DNA of 64,000 nucleotides from Njordibacter sp937773555 (GCF_047730085.1 NZ_CP159830.1:2480001-2544000); one strand, 5' to 3'. Shown: positions 7,996-18,043, counted from the stretch's first letter. The notes: generated from the sequence alone by a model not told the origin. Numbers and translations: made by a program.

Positions 7996-10089
7996 TTAGG
8001 CTTGATTAGTTACCGCTTCAGCAATATTCTGAGGCGCTTCTGAATAGCATTCAAATTCCATAGAGTAGCTGGCGCGACCCTGAGTTGCAGAACGCAAATC
8101 AGTAGCATAGCCAAACATTTCACCCAATGGCACTTGTGCATTGATGATTTTACCAGCGGAGCTGTCATCCATACCCTGAACTATCCCACGACGACGATTC
8201 AGGTCTCCCATCACGTCTCCCATGTTCTCTTCTGGGGTTACCACTTCAACCTTCATCATCGGCTCTAGCAAACACGGGTCGGCTAATTGAGCAAACTTCT
8301 TCAAACATTGAGAAGCGGCGATTTTAAAGGCCATTTCGTTGGAGTCAACGTCGTGGAAGGAACCGTCATACAAACGGGCTTTAAGCCCCAACAAAGGATA
8401 GCCGGCAATAACGCCATTTTTCATCTGTTCTTCAATTCCTTTATGTATGGCTGGGATGTATTCACGAGGAATAGCACCACCCACGATTTCGTTAATGAAT
8501 TCTAAACCTTCTTCATCAGAAGGGCTAAACTCAATAACAACGTGACCATACTGACCGCGACCACCAGACTGACGGACAAACTTATGATTGCCGTCAACGG
8601 TAGCACGAATCTTTTCACGGTAGGCCACACGTGGCTTACCAATGTTGGCTTCAACACCAAATTCTCGGCGCATACGATCAACGATGATATCTAGGTGTAA
8701 TTCACCCATACCAGCAATGATAGTTTGGCCTGTCTCTTCGTCAGTTCTAACTCGAAAAGAGGGATCTTCCTGAGCTAGCTTACCAAGAGCAACACCCATT
8801 TTCTCTTGATCAGGCACAGAGCGTGGCTCTACAGCTACAGAGATAACAGGTTCGGGGAATTCCATGCGCTCCAGAACAATTTTATTGTCCACTGAGCATA
8901 GGGTGTCTCCGGTAGTCACGTCTTTAAGACCGATCGCCGCAGCAATGTCTCCGGCACATACTTCTTTGATTTCTTCTCGGTCGTTAGCGTGCATCTGCAC
9001 CATACGGCCTACACGTTCACGCTTTTCTTTAACAGAGTTAAATACGTGATCGCCAGATTTCAATACGCCTGAATAAACTCGCATAAACGTTAGCGTACCC
9101 ACAAATGGGTCCGTAGCGATCTTAAATGCCAGGGCAGAAAACGGGGCACTGTCATTGGCTTCGCGAGTCGCCAATGTACCTTTACCGTCGTCTAATGTAC
9201 CCTCAATAGCCTTTACTTCAATTGGTGACGGCATATATTCAATAACTGAGTCTAATACCGCTTGCACGCCCTTGTTCTTAAACGCTGAACCTGCGTGCAC
9301 CAACACAATCTCGTTGGCTAACGTACGCTTGCGCAAGCCGGCTTTAACTTCCTCCATAGAAAGGTCACCTTCTTCAAGGTACTTTTCCATTAGGTCGTCA
9401 TCTGCTTCGGCTGCGGCTTCAACTAACTGCTCGTGGAAAAAGTCAGCCTCGTCTTGCATATCAGTAGGAATATCTTCCAACTCATACGTCATGCCTTGGT
9501 CTTCTTCATTCCACATGATGGCTTTCATACGAACAAGGTCGATAACACCCTTGAATTCGTCTTCTGCACCAATGGCTAGCTGAATGGGCACAGCATTGGC
9601 ACCAAGACGTTCCTTAAGCTGCTCAACTACCATAAGGAAGTCGGCACCTGCTCGGTCCATTTTGTTAACAAATACCATGCGCGGTACGCCATATTTATTG
9701 GCTTGACGCCATACGGTTTCTGTCTGTGGCTGAACGCCGGAAGTCCCGCATAATACCACCACTGCACCATCTAATACACGCAAGGAACGCTCAACTTCTA
9801 TAGTGAAGTCTACGTGCCCTGGGGTATCAATAATGTTGATGCGGTGGTCTTCGAACTGCTGGCTCATGCCTTTCCAAAAACAGGTAGTCGCCGCCGAAGT
9901 GATAGTGATACCACGTTCTTGTTCCTGTTCCATCCAATCCATTGTGGCTGCACCATCGTGCACCTCACCGATTTTATGGGACCGGCCAGTGTAAAACAAC
10001 ACGCGCTCAGTAGTCGTGGTTTTACCCGCGTCTACATGAGCAACGATACCGATGTTACGGTACCGATCTATTGGAGTCTTACGAGCCAT
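7996..10089 (-). CDS. fusA: Elongation factor G (main copy)
   Basis: Translocation GTPase of 697 residues in the canonical str-operon position, between rpsG and tufA. The N-terminus reads MARKTPIDRYRNIGIVAHVDAGKT, with the P-loop at 17-24. The DTPGHVDFT and NKMDRAGADF motifs and the C-terminal domain IV/V segments (SGGRGQYGHV; FGYATDLRSATQGRASYSMEF) are intact. A second, divergent EF-G is encoded at 11526-13613. This copy is taken as the housekeeping one from its context and its closeness to enterobacterial FusA. Confidence 0.97.
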   Translation of the reverse strand: MARKTPIDRYRNIGIVAHVDAGKTTTTERVLFYTGRSHKIGEVHDGAATMDWMEQEQERGITITSAATTCFWKGMSQQFEDHRINIIDTPGHVDFTIEVERSLRVLDGAVVVLCGTSGVQPQTETVWRQANKYGVPRMVFVNKMDRAGADFLMVVEQLKERLGANAVPIQLAIGAEDEFKGVIDLVRMKAIMWNEEDQGMTYELEDIPTDMQDEADFFHEQLVEAAAEADDDLMEKYLEEGDLSMEEVKAGLRKRTLANEIVLVHAGSAFKNKGVQAVLDSVIEYMPSPIEVKAIEGTLDDGKGTLATREANDSAPFSALAFKIATDPFVGTLTFMRVYSGVLKSGDHVFNSVKEKRERVGRMVQMHANDREEIKEVCAGDIAAAIGLKDVTTGDTLCSVDNKIVLERMEFPEPVISVAVEPRSVPDQEKMGVALGKLAQEDPSFRVRTDEETGQTIIAGMGELHLDIIVDRMRREFGVEANIGKPRVAYREKIRATVDGNHKFVRQSGGRGQYGHVVIEFSPSDEEGLEFINEIVGGAIPREYIPAIHKGIEEQMKNGVIAGYPLLGLKARLYDGSFHDVDSNEMAFKIAASQCLKKFAQLADPCLLEPMMKVEVVTPEENMGDVMGDLNRRRGIVQGMDDSSAGKIINAQVPLGEMFGYATDLRSATQGRASYSMEFECYSEAPQNIAEAVTNQA

Positions 10090-10118
10090 GACAGTTCTCT
10101 CTATTCTCTCAGGTCTGC

Positions 10119-10589
10119 TTAGAAGCGGAAGTGAGAGAAGGCTTTGTTAGCTTCAGCCATACGGTGAACGTCTTCACGCTTCTTAACCGCAGCACCTTTG
10201 CCTTCAGCAGCGTCTAGGATCTCACCAGCAAGACGCAAAGCCATAGACTTTTCGCCACGCTTGCGTGAGTAGTCTACCAACCAACGCATGGCTAGGGCAG
10301 AACGACGTGCAGGACGTACTTCAACTGGAACTTGGTAAGTCGCACCACCAACACGGCGAGATTTAACTTCGACCATAGGTTGGATAGCTTCTAACGCCGC
10401 TTCAAATACTTCTAGTGGATCGCCGCCTTTACGCTCAACGATTTTTTCTAGAGCACCGTAGACGATACGCTCTGCGACAGATTTCTTACCAGAGATCATG
10501 ACATGGTTCATGAACTTGGCTAGGGTGACGTTGCCAAACTTAGGGTCTGGCAGGATGTCACGTTTGGCGACAACTCTTCTTCTTGGCAT
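10119..10589 (-). CDS. rpsG: 30S ribosomal protein S7
   Basis: Protein of 156 residues starting MPRRRVVAKRDILPDPKFGN, full length for S7, which nucleates assembly of the 30S head. I chose the ATG at 10587-10589. It is preceded by TTGAGG at six bases and matches the family start, whereas an upstream ATG at 10601 adds four unsupported residues. In E. coli S7 represses its own operon through the rpsL-rpsG intergenic RNA. Here that spacer is about 205 bases. Confidence 0.97.
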   Translation of the reverse strand: MPRRRVVAKRDILPDPKFGNVTLAKFMNHVMISGKKSVAERIVYGALEKIVERKGGDPLEVFEAALEAIQPMVEVKSRRVGGATYQVPVEVRPARRSALAMRWLVDYSRKRGEKSMALRLAGEILDAAEGKGAAVKKREDVHRMAEANKAFSHFRF

Positions 10590-10794
10590 GATGGGCCTCA
10601 AATATACTTCAGGTTATGTTCAGGAATTAACACTCATAATTAAGTGCTTACCTGGCCTTACTCTTATCGGTTCTCGATAAGTCTCATGGCCAGCTGCTAA
10701 AAAGCAATCTGGCTAACAGCAACGACTTGCGTAGTTACTGCCCGTCCTAGCTGGCGGGTGTTATAAACAACACCACCCACTAAGGAAAGTTTCA
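10590..10794 (-). promoter_or_regulatory. rpsL-rpsG intergenic leader, possible S7 autoregulatory RNA
   Basis: The 205-base spacer holds no gene but can form several hairpins on the transcript. One is a 7-bp stem CTTATCG/CGATAAG near 10665-10683; another is GGTGTT/AACACC near 10756-10773. In E. coli the corresponding spacer is the S7 binding site for translational repression. The position fits, but I did not identify the specific S7 recognition fold. Confidence 0.4.
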
Positions 10795-11169
10795 TTAAGA
10801 CTTAGGACGCTTAGTACCGTACTTAGAACGACTCTGTTTACGATCGCTCACGCCGGATGTATCCAAAGAACCACGTACTGTATGGTAACGAACACCTGGC
10901 AAGTCTTTTACACGACCGCCACGGATCAATACAACACTATGCTCTTGTAGGTTATGACCTTCACCGCCGATATAGGAGGTAACTTCAAAACCATTTGTCA
11001 AACGCACGCGACATACTTTACGTAGAGCAGAGTTAGGCTTCTTAGGGGTAGTTGTATAAACCCTTGTGCAAACGCCACGACGCTGAGGACAAGCCTGCAA
11101 TGCAGGTACATCACTCTTAACAATCTTGCGCTTACGAGGCTTACGAACCAACTGGTTAACTGTTGCCAT
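10795..11169 (-). CDS. rpsL: 30S ribosomal protein S12
   Basis: Protein of 124 residues (MATVNQLVRKPRKRK...), a decoding-centre protein and the first gene of the str operon. The lysines of the TTPKKPNSA and GGRVKDLPG loops, where streptomycin-resistance changes occur in other bacteria, are wild type. The promoter lies at 11282-11311. Confidence 0.98.
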   Translation of the reverse strand: MATVNQLVRKPRKRKIVKSDVPALQACPQRRGVCTRVYTTTPKKPNSALRKVCRVRLTNGFEVTSYIGGEGHNLQEHSVVLIRGGRVKDLPGVRYHTVRGSLDTSGVSDRKQSRSKYGTKRPKS

Positions 11170-11281
11170 TATGCAAACTCCACATTCTTCATCGGCACAA
11201 CACTAACAACCTATTTGCTAGTACCGCCGAAATACCCAAAAATACACAGGACTATATTTGCCTGCCAATTTCGGGCGGTGA

Positions 11282-11311
11282 ATTATATTCGCTTTGGTAG
11301 AGTAGCGTCAA
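11282..11311 (-). promoter_or_regulatory. Promoter of the str operon (rpsL)
   Basis: On the minus strand a -35 TTGACG (11306-11311) and a perfect -10 TATAAT (11282-11287) are 18 bases apart, giving a leader of roughly 105 bases before rpsL. This is the best promoter in the rpsL/fusA2 divergent region. Confidence 0.82.
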
Positions 11312-11407
11312 GCAAGGCAAAGCCTATTTTTAGCCTGCGTCGACAAATAAATGGCTAATTTAACCCCTGACATGTGCAACAAAAGCGCAAAACGCATACA
11401 AAAGCAC

Positions 11408-11454
11408 AAAACAAGGCTAATTAACTCAACATAGGCGATCTTTAGCCTTGTTTT
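11408..11454. repeat. 13-bp inverted repeat between rpsL and fusA2
   Basis: The arms AAAACAAGGCTAA (11408-11420) and TTAGCCTTGTTTT (11442-11454) are perfectly complementary with a 21-base spacer. Both strands continue in T-rich sequence, so it resembles a bidirectional terminator. It nevertheless lies between two divergent promoters. It could insulate the operons, end an unseen short transcript or act as an operator. Confidence 0.6.
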
Positions 11455-11456
11455 TG

Positions 11457-11486
11457 TTCGATATAAGCACGCTATTCCTGTACAAT
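11457..11486 (+). promoter_or_regulatory. Candidate promoter of fusA2
   Basis: A -10 like TACAAT (11481-11486) has a weak -35 TTCGAT (11457-11462) at 18 bases spacing. It would start transcription about 30 bases before the fusA2 ATG. It sits just downstream of the 13-bp inverted repeat. Confidence 0.4.
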
Positions 11487-11525
11487 ACCGCGACTTTTTT
11501 AAGACTGTAACTAACTGGAGCCCTC

Positions 11526-13613
11526 ATGGCTGACTTAAACTTATACCGTAATATCGGTATTTTTGCTCACGTAGATGCGGGCAAAACCACGACCACAGAA
11601 CGTATTCTTAAGCTTACGGGTAAAATCCATAAGACCGGTGAAGTTCATGATGGCGAATCCACTACAGATTTTATGACACAGGAAGCTGAACGCGGAATAA
11701 CTATCCAGTCTGCGGCAACCACATGTTTCTGGAAAGACCATCGCATGAACATCATCGATACTCCAGGACACGTAGACTTTACAGTAGAAGTATACCGCTC
11801 TCTTAAAGTACTTGACGGTGGTGTAGGCGTATTCTGTGGCTCTGGCGGCGTAGAGCCTCAGTCTGAAACTAACTGGCGCTATGCCAACGAATCAGAAGTG
11901 GCGCGTATCATTTTGGTTAATAAGATGGACCGTATGGGCGCAGACTTCCTTCGAGTTGTTGGCCAAATAGAAACTGTTCTTGCCGCTAACCCGTTGGTAA
12001 TGACATTACCTATCGGTACCGAAGAGAACTTCTCGGGCATGGTCGATGTATTGACAAAGAAAGCCTACGTATGGGATGACACTGGCTTGCCAGAAAATTA
12101 CGAAATTCTAGACGTTCCAGAAGACATGGTTGACCTAGTTGATGAATACCACGAAAAACTGATCGAAACGGCGTTAGAACAAGATGATGATCTTATGGAA
12201 GCCTATCTAGAAGGTGAAATACCTTCTTTGGACGAAATTAAACGCTGTATCCGCAAGGGAACGATCGCACTAGACTTCTTCCCAACTTACTGTGGTTCTG
12301 CCTTTAAGAACAAAGGGGTTCAGCTAATTCTTGACGCAGTGATCGATTACCTACCAAGCCCAACAGAAGTTAAGCCACAGCCTTTAACCGATAAAGAAAC
12401 TGGCGAAGCTAATGGTGAAGTTGCTCTCGTTGCTATTGAACAGCCATTACGTGCGCTAGCATTTAAGATTATGGATGACCGCTACGGCGCGTTAACCTTC
12501 GTGCGCATTTACTCTGGCACTTTAAAGAAAGGTGACACCATACTTAACTCTTACACAGGTAAGAGTGAACGTGTAGGCCGCATGGTAGAAATGCACGCAG
12601 ACGAGCGTACTGAATTAAGTTCAGCTCAAGCTGGCGACATCATCGCTATTGTAGGCATGAAAAATGTACAGACTGGTCACACTCTGTGTGACCCTAAGCA
12701 CGAATGTACTCTAGAGCCAATGATCTTCCCAGAACCAGTAATCTCTATCTCGGTAACACCAAAGGATAAGGCTTCTACTGAGAAAATGGGTATTGCTATT
12801 GGTAAGATGGTTGCAGAAGATCCTTCGTTCATCGTTGAAACAGATGAAGACTCAGGCGAAACTATTCTTAAAGGTATGGGTGAGCTTCACCTAGACATTA
12901 AGGTAGACATTCTCAACCGCACCTACGGTGTTGACCTTATTGTTGGCCAACCTCAGGTGGCTTACCGTGAAACCATTACGACTAAGCTTGAAGACAGTTA
13001 CACGCACAAGAAGCAGTCTGGTGGTTCTGGTCAGTATGGCAAGATCGACTACATCGTTACCCCAGGTGAAACCGGTTCTGGCTTTATCTTTAAGTCTTCT
13101 GTTGTGGGTGGCAACGTGCCTAAGGAATACTTCCCAGCCATTGAGAAGGGCTTCCGCACAATGATGGTAGAAGGACCACTAGCTGGCTTCCCTCTTCTGG
13201 ATGTTGAAATTGAATTGGTAGACGGTGGATTCCACGCAGTTGACTCCTCTGCTATCGCTTTTGAAATAGCTGCTAAAGGTGCTTACCGTCAATCTATGCC
13301 TAAGGCCGGCCCACAGTTGCTAGAGCCCATCATGAAGGTAGACGTTTACACTCCAGATGATCATGTAGGTGATGTCATTGGTGACTTGAACCGTCGTCGC
13401 GGCATGATTAACGACCAAGAAGCTGGCGTCACTGGTGTACGCATCAAGGCTAGCGTACCTCTTTCAGAGATGTTTGGTTACATTGGTCATTTGCGTACCA
13501 TGACTTCTGGCCGCGGTCAGTTCTCAATGGAATTCCAACACTATATGCATTGCCCTAACAGCGTTGCTGAGAGAGTCATTGTAGAAGAAAAGGAACGTAA
13601 AGCGGCTAAGTAA
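11526..13613 (+). CDS. fusA2: Second elongation factor G (EF-G2 type)
   Basis: GTPase of 695 residues related to EF-G along its full length: P-loop AHVDAGKT (14-21), switch II DTPGHVDFT, NKMDRMGADF, and domain IV SGGSGQYGKIDY with conserved terminal EF-G segments. It differs from FusA throughout, for instance a short MADLNLYRNIGIF start and KERKAAK end, and matches the second EF-G found in vibrios and pseudomonads. It is the only plus-strand gene in the first 44 kb and separates rpoC from rpsL. An ATG at 11526 with TGGAG upstream sets the start. Translocation is likely; a specialised role such as stress or low-GTP conditions is inference. Confidence 0.93.
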   Translation: MADLNLYRNIGIFAHVDAGKTTTTERILKLTGKIHKTGEVHDGESTTDFMTQEAERGITIQSAATTCFWKDHRMNIIDTPGHVDFTVEVYRSLKVLDGGVGVFCGSGGVEPQSETNWRYANESEVARIILVNKMDRMGADFLRVVGQIETVLAANPLVMTLPIGTEENFSGMVDVLTKKAYVWDDTGLPENYEILDVPEDMVDLVDEYHEKLIETALEQDDDLMEAYLEGEIPSLDEIKRCIRKGTIALDFFPTYCGSAFKNKGVQLILDAVIDYLPSPTEVKPQPLTDKETGEANGEVALVAIEQPLRALAFKIMDDRYGALTFVRIYSGTLKKGDTILNSYTGKSERVGRMVEMHADERTELSSAQAGDIIAIVGMKNVQTGHTLCDPKHECTLEPMIFPEPVISISVTPKDKASTEKMGIAIGKMVAEDPSFIVETDEDSGETILKGMGELHLDIKVDILNRTYGVDLIVGQPQVAYRETITTKLEDSYTHKKQSGGSGQYGKIDYIVTPGETGSGFIFKSSVVGGNVPKEYFPAIEKGFRTMMVEGPLAGFPLLDVEIELVDGGFHAVDSSAIAFEIAAKGAYRQSMPKAGPQLLEPIMKVDVYTPDDHVGDVIGDLNRRRGMINDQEAGVTGVRIKASVPLSEMFGYIGHLRTMTSGRGQFSMEFQHYMHCPNSVAERVIVEEKERKAAK

Positions 13614-13624
13614 GCTTCTTTACT

Positions 13625-13665
13625 AAAAAAAACCCCGCCTGGCTTAGTCAGTGCGGGGTTTTTTT
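13625..13665. terminator. Terminator after fusA2
   Basis: Arms of the form AAAAAACCCCGC and GCGGGGTTTTTTT flank a loop of about 14 bases, starting 12 bases after the fusA2 stop. The T run on the plus strand and the A run in front make it usable in both directions. Confidence 0.9.
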
Positions 13666-13717
13666 GCCTTAAACAAGCTATTTAAGCTAAATAGCTCAGC
13701 CCTAGAATTTCGCAGGG

Positions 13718-13748
13718 CACAAAAAAACCCGAACGCGTCGGGCTTTTT
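13718..13748 (-). terminator. Terminator after rpoC
   Basis: On the minus strand AAAAAGCCCGA, a 5-base loop and TCGGGTTTTTTT form a short GC stem with a T run about 45 bases beyond the rpoC stop codon. It ends the long tufB-rpoC transcription unit, back to back with the fusA2 terminator. Confidence 0.88.
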
Positions 13749-13794
13749 AAGTGCTTCACTTCGTAGGCATTACGAAGCAAAATAGCATAGCAAC

Positions 13795-16700
13795 CTAGCT
13801 AGACATTTCAGCACGTAAAGCTTCAGTTAGCGCTGCTTGCACCTCTTCTGCACTTACGGTTGAAACACCTTCAGAAGCACGCTGCTCTTGACGCTTACGC
13901 TTACGCTCTGAGTGATATGCTAAACCAGTACCGGCTGGAATTAAGCGGCCTACGACCACGTTTTCCTTCAGACCGCGCAAGTGGTCCTTCTTGCCAGTTA
14001 CTGCACCTTCAGTGAGTACACGGGTAGTCTCTTGGAAGGACGCCGCCGAGATGAAGGATTCCGTAGCCAAAGAAGACTTGGTGATACCCAACAACACGCG
14101 CTGCATGTGCGACACAATCTTGTCTTCGGCAACCATCTTCTCATTAGCTTCTAAGTAGCGAGTGTATTCAACCTGATCACCTTTGATCAAGTTAGTGTCG
14201 CCAGAAGCAACCACATCTACCTTACGTAACATCTGACGCACAATGACTTCAATGTGCTTATCGTTTATTACTACACCTTGCAGACGGTATACGTCTTGCA
14301 CTTCGGTGGTAATGTAGCGAGCTAGCTCTTCAACACCTAAAATGCGCAAAATGTCATGTGGGTTGAATGGGCCATCAGCAATAACTTCACCCTTCACTAC
14401 TGTTTCGCCTTCAAACACGTTGAGTACACGCCACTTAGGAATAAGCTCTTCATAGTTGTCACTGCCGTCTGTAGGCGTAATGACTAGACGATTTTTGCCC
14501 TTAGTTTCTTTACCGTAGCTTACGATGCCAGAGACTTCTGCCAAAATAGCAGCTTCTTTTGGCTTACGTGCTTCAAACAAGTCAGCTACACGAGGAAGAC
14601 CACCAGTGATGTCCTTCGTTGTTGCACTTTCTTGTGGAATACGTGCAACTACATCACCAATTTCTACTTGGCCACCATCTACAATAGACAACAAGGCACC
14701 ACCAGGAAGAAGGTATTGCGCAGGTGCTCCAGATTCTGGGTTAATGATTTCGTTGCCTTTAGCATCAATCAACTTAATCATTGGACGCAAGTCTTTACCT
14801 GCCGCAGGACGTTCGCCTACAGTAAGCACTTGGATAGAACTCAAACCTGTTAAATCATCAGTCCTAAGACTAATGGTAAGGCCTTCATCTAATCCAACAA
14901 ACTGCACAGTACCAGCCATTTCTGAAACGATTGGGTGAGTATGTGGATCCCACGTTGCAGCAATCTCGCCAGCTTCTACGCGTGCGCCGTCGACCACTTG
15001 AATCAAAGAACCGTATGGTAGCTTATAACGTTCGCGCTCACGACCGTGCTCATCAGTAACACCTAGTTCTACAGAACGAGAGGTGGTGACCATGTTGCCG
15101 TCGGTGCGGGTTACTGCTTTCAAGTTATGTAAGCGGATTTCACCACCATTCTTCACTTGAATTTTATCTTCTGCTGCAGCTCGAGATGCTGCACCACCAA
15201 TATGGAAGGTACGCATGGTTAGCTGTGTACCTGGCTCACCGATTGACTGTGCAGCAACTACGCCTACAGCTTCACCAATGTTAACCTGATGGCCACGACC
15301 TAGGTCACGTCCATAACAGCTAGAACAGATACCGTAACGTGTCTCACATGTAATTGGCGAGCGGGTCTTTACTTCGTCTACAGATGACAAACTTTCATCA
15401 TTCTCTAAACGCTCAACCCAAGCTTCGTCAATTAAGGTGTTTTTAGCAATCAACAGATCACCTGTGGTTGGGTTGATCACATCTTCTGCAATCATACGGC
15501 CCAAAATACGATCACCTAGTGGCACACGTACATCACCACCATCGATTACAGGTAGCATGGTTAAACCATTTTCAGTACCACAATCTACTTCAGTTACTAC
15601 CAAGTCTTGTGCTACGTCTACTAATCTACGAGTTAGGTAACCCGAGTTAGCTGTTTTCAAAGCTGTATCAGCCAAACCTTTACGCGCACCGTGAGTAGAG
15701 ATAAAGTATTCCTGTACCGAAAGACCTTCACGAAAGTTAGCCGTGATCGGTGTTTCGATGATTGAGCCATCTGGCTTAGCCATCAAACCACGCATACCAC
15801 CCAACTGACGCATCTGTGCAGCACTACCACGAGCACCGGAGTCAGCCATCATGTAAACAGAGTTAAATGACTCTTGCTCAACTTCTTCACCTTCAGCGTT
15901 GATCACCGTGTCACTTTTCAAACTGTCCATCATGGCGCCAGCAACAAGCTCGTTGGCACGGGACCAAATGTCGATCACCTTATTATACTTTTCGCCTTGG
16001 GTTACCAAACCGTCACGGAACTGCGCTTCAATTTCGCGCACTTCTTCTTCCGCACCGTTGATAATAATTTCTTTCTTTTCAGGGATAACGAAGTCGTTAA
16101 CACCAACAGAAGCACCAGAACGAGTCGCGTAAGCAAAGCCTGTGTACATTAATTGGTCAGCAAATATTACGGTTTCTTTAAGGCCAACATTACGGTAACA
16201 AGCGTTAAGCACAGTAGAAATATCTTTCTTCTTCATGGTCTTGTTGATCAAACTGTAAGGCATACCTTGAGGCATAATTTGGGACAAAAGTGCACGGCCA
16301 ACAGTGGTATCAGTCACTGTGTCAGTGCCTTCCAATGTGCCGTCTTCGGCCTTCACATATTCAGTCACTCGAACTTTAACTTTGGCTTGCAAGTCTACGT
16401 GCTTAGCACCATAGGCCCGCTGCACTTCAGCTACGTCTGCAAATACCATACCTTCGCCCTTAGCGTTGATACAGTCACGAGTCATAAAGTAGATGCCCAG
16501 TACAACGTCCTGAGAAGGTACGATGATTGGGTCGCCGTTTGCTGGTGATAAAATATTGTTGGTAGACATCATCAAAGCACGACATTCAAGCTGAGCTTCA
16601 ATAGTTAGCGGAACGTGAACAGCCATTTGGTCACCATCGAAGTCGGCGTTGTATGCCGCACAAACGAGGGGGTGAAGCTGAATGGCTTTACCTTCGATTA

Positions 16701-18021
16701 ATACTGGTTCAAAGGCTTGGATACCCAAACGGTGAAGAGTGGGTGCTCGGTTCAGCATGACTGGATGTTCACGAATTACTTCAGCAAGGATATCCCAAAC
16801 TTCGGCAGTTTCACGCTCTACCATCTTTTTAGCAGCTTTAATGGTGGTAGCAAGACCACGTAATTCTAGCTTAGAGAAGATGAACGGCTTAAACAATTCT
16901 AAAGCCATTTTCTTAGGTAAACCACACTGATGCAAGCGCAAGTATGGGCCCACTACGATAACCGAACGGCCAGAGTAGTCTACACGCTTACCTAAAAGGT
17001 TCTGACGGAAACGACCTTGCTTACCTTTGATCATGTCTGCCAAAGATTTCAACGGACGCTTGTTAGAACCAGTGATGGCACGACCACGACGGCCGTTATC
17101 CAATAAGGCATCTACAGACTCTTGCAACATACGCTTTTCGTTGCGTACGATAATGTCTGGCGCGCTCAGGTCTAACAAGCGCTTTAAGCGGTTGTTACGG
17201 TTGATCACGCGACGGTACAAGTCGTTCAGATCTGAAGTTGCAAACCGGCCACCATCTAGAGGAACCAAAGGACGCAAGTCCGGTGGTAAGATAGGCAGTA
17301 CCGTTAGCACCATCCATTCTGGCTTGTTGCCAGAAGCCAAAAAGGCTTCCATTAACTTTAAGCGCTTAGATAGCTTCTTAATTTTAGTTTCAGAGTTAGT
17401 TGCTGGGATGTCTTCACGCAACTGGGCCGCTTCTTGGGCCATATCCAAATCTTTTAACAATGCTTGAATGGCTTCAGCACCCATACGCGCATCGAAGTCG
17501 TCACCAAACTCTTCCATGGCTTCAAAGTACTGCTCATCGTTCATCATCTGACCACGTTCAAGCGTGGTCATACCTGGATCGATAACAATGTAGCTTTCAA
17601 AATAAAGCACACGCTCAATGTCACGCAAAGTAATGTCTAACAATAAACCAATACGTGAAGGTAATGATTTAAGGAACCAGATGTGTGCCACTGGGCTAGC
17701 CAGCTCTATGTGGCCCATGCGCTCACGACGCACCTTAGCCAAAGCCACTTCTACGCCACACTTTTCACAGATCACACCGCGATGCTTCAAACGCTTGTAC
17801 TTACCGCACAAACATTCGTAGTCTTTTACTGGGCCGAAAATCTTGGCACAGAACAAGCCTTCACGCTCTGGCTTGAAGGTACGGTAGTTTATGGTTTCTG
17901 GCTTTTTTACTTCGCCAAAAGACCATGAACGGATCATTTCTGGAGACGCCAAACCAATACGGATCGAATCGAACTCGTCCGAATGACCTTGGGCTTTCAA
18001 TAATTTTAATAAGTCTTTCAT
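13795..18021 (-). CDS. rpoC: DNA-directed RNA polymerase subunit beta'
   Basis: Protein of 1408 residues, close to the E. coli 1407. The N-terminal zinc site (CLCGKYKRLKHRGVICEKC, about 70-88), the catalytic magnesium loop NADFDGD (about 460), the bridge-helix region and the second zinc cluster (CETRYGICSSCYGRDL) are intact. It starts 22 bases after the rpoB stop codon. It forms the catalytic cleft of RNA polymerase with RpoB. Confidence 0.99.
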   Translation of the reverse strand: MKDLLKLLKAQGHSDEFDSIRIGLASPEMIRSWSFGEVKKPETINYRTFKPEREGLFCAKIFGPVKDYECLCGKYKRLKHRGVICEKCGVEVALAKVRRERMGHIELASPVAHIWFLKSLPSRIGLLLDITLRDIERVLYFESYIVIDPGMTTLERGQMMNDEQYFEAMEEFGDDFDARMGAEAIQALLKDLDMAQEAAQLREDIPATNSETKIKKLSKRLKLMEAFLASGNKPEWMVLTVLPILPPDLRPLVPLDGGRFATSDLNDLYRRVINRNNRLKRLLDLSAPDIIVRNEKRMLQESVDALLDNGRRGRAITGSNKRPLKSLADMIKGKQGRFRQNLLGKRVDYSGRSVIVVGPYLRLHQCGLPKKMALELFKPFIFSKLELRGLATTIKAAKKMVERETAEVWDILAEVIREHPVMLNRAPTLHRLGIQAFEPVLIEGKAIQLHPLVCAAYNADFDGDQMAVHVPLTIEAQLECRALMMSTNNILSPANGDPIIVPSQDVVLGIYFMTRDCINAKGEGMVFADVAEVQRAYGAKHVDLQAKVKVRVTEYVKAEDGTLEGTDTVTDTTVGRALLSQIMPQGMPYSLINKTMKKKDISTVLNACYRNVGLKETVIFADQLMYTGFAYATRSGASVGVNDFVIPEKKEIIINGAEEEVREIEAQFRDGLVTQGEKYNKVIDIWSRANELVAGAMMDSLKSDTVINAEGEEVEQESFNSVYMMADSGARGSAAQMRQLGGMRGLMAKPDGSIIETPITANFREGLSVQEYFISTHGARKGLADTALKTANSGYLTRRLVDVAQDLVVTEVDCGTENGLTMLPVIDGGDVRVPLGDRILGRMIAEDVINPTTGDLLIAKNTLIDEAWVERLENDESLSSVDEVKTRSPITCETRYGICSSCYGRDLGRGHQVNIGEAVGVVAAQSIGEPGTQLTMRTFHIGGAASRAAAEDKIQVKNGGEIRLHNLKAVTRTDGNMVTTSRSVELGVTDEHGRERERYKLPYGSLIQVVDGARVEAGEIAATWDPHTHPIVSEMAGTVQFVGLDEGLTISLRTDDLTGLSSIQVLTVGERPAAGKDLRPMIKLIDAKGNEIINPESGAPAQYLLPGGALLSIVDGGQVEIGDVVARIPQESATTKDITGGLPRVADLFEARKPKEAAILAEVSGIVSYGKETKGKNRLVITPTDGSDNYEELIPKWRVLNVFEGETVVKGEVIADGPFNPHDILRILGVEELARYITTEVQDVYRLQGVVINDKHIEVIVRQMLRKVDVVASGDTNLIKGDQVEYTRYLEANEKMVAEDKIVSHMQRVLLGITKSSLATESFISAASFQETTRVLTEGAVTGKKDHLRGLKENVVVGRLIPAGTGLAYHSERKRKRQEQRASEGVSTVSAEEVQAALTEALRAEMSS

Positions 18022-18043
18022 TGCCTTCTCCTACCTTAATGTC

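Noticed and set aside
9155..9583. Plus-strand 142-codon frame inside fusA
   Set aside because: Shadow of fusA on the other strand, Ser/Ala-rich, no start site.
17027..17467. Plus-strand frames opposite rpoC (also 14525-14938 and 16153-16548)
   Set aside because: Antisense to conserved RNA polymerase coding sequence, no independent support.
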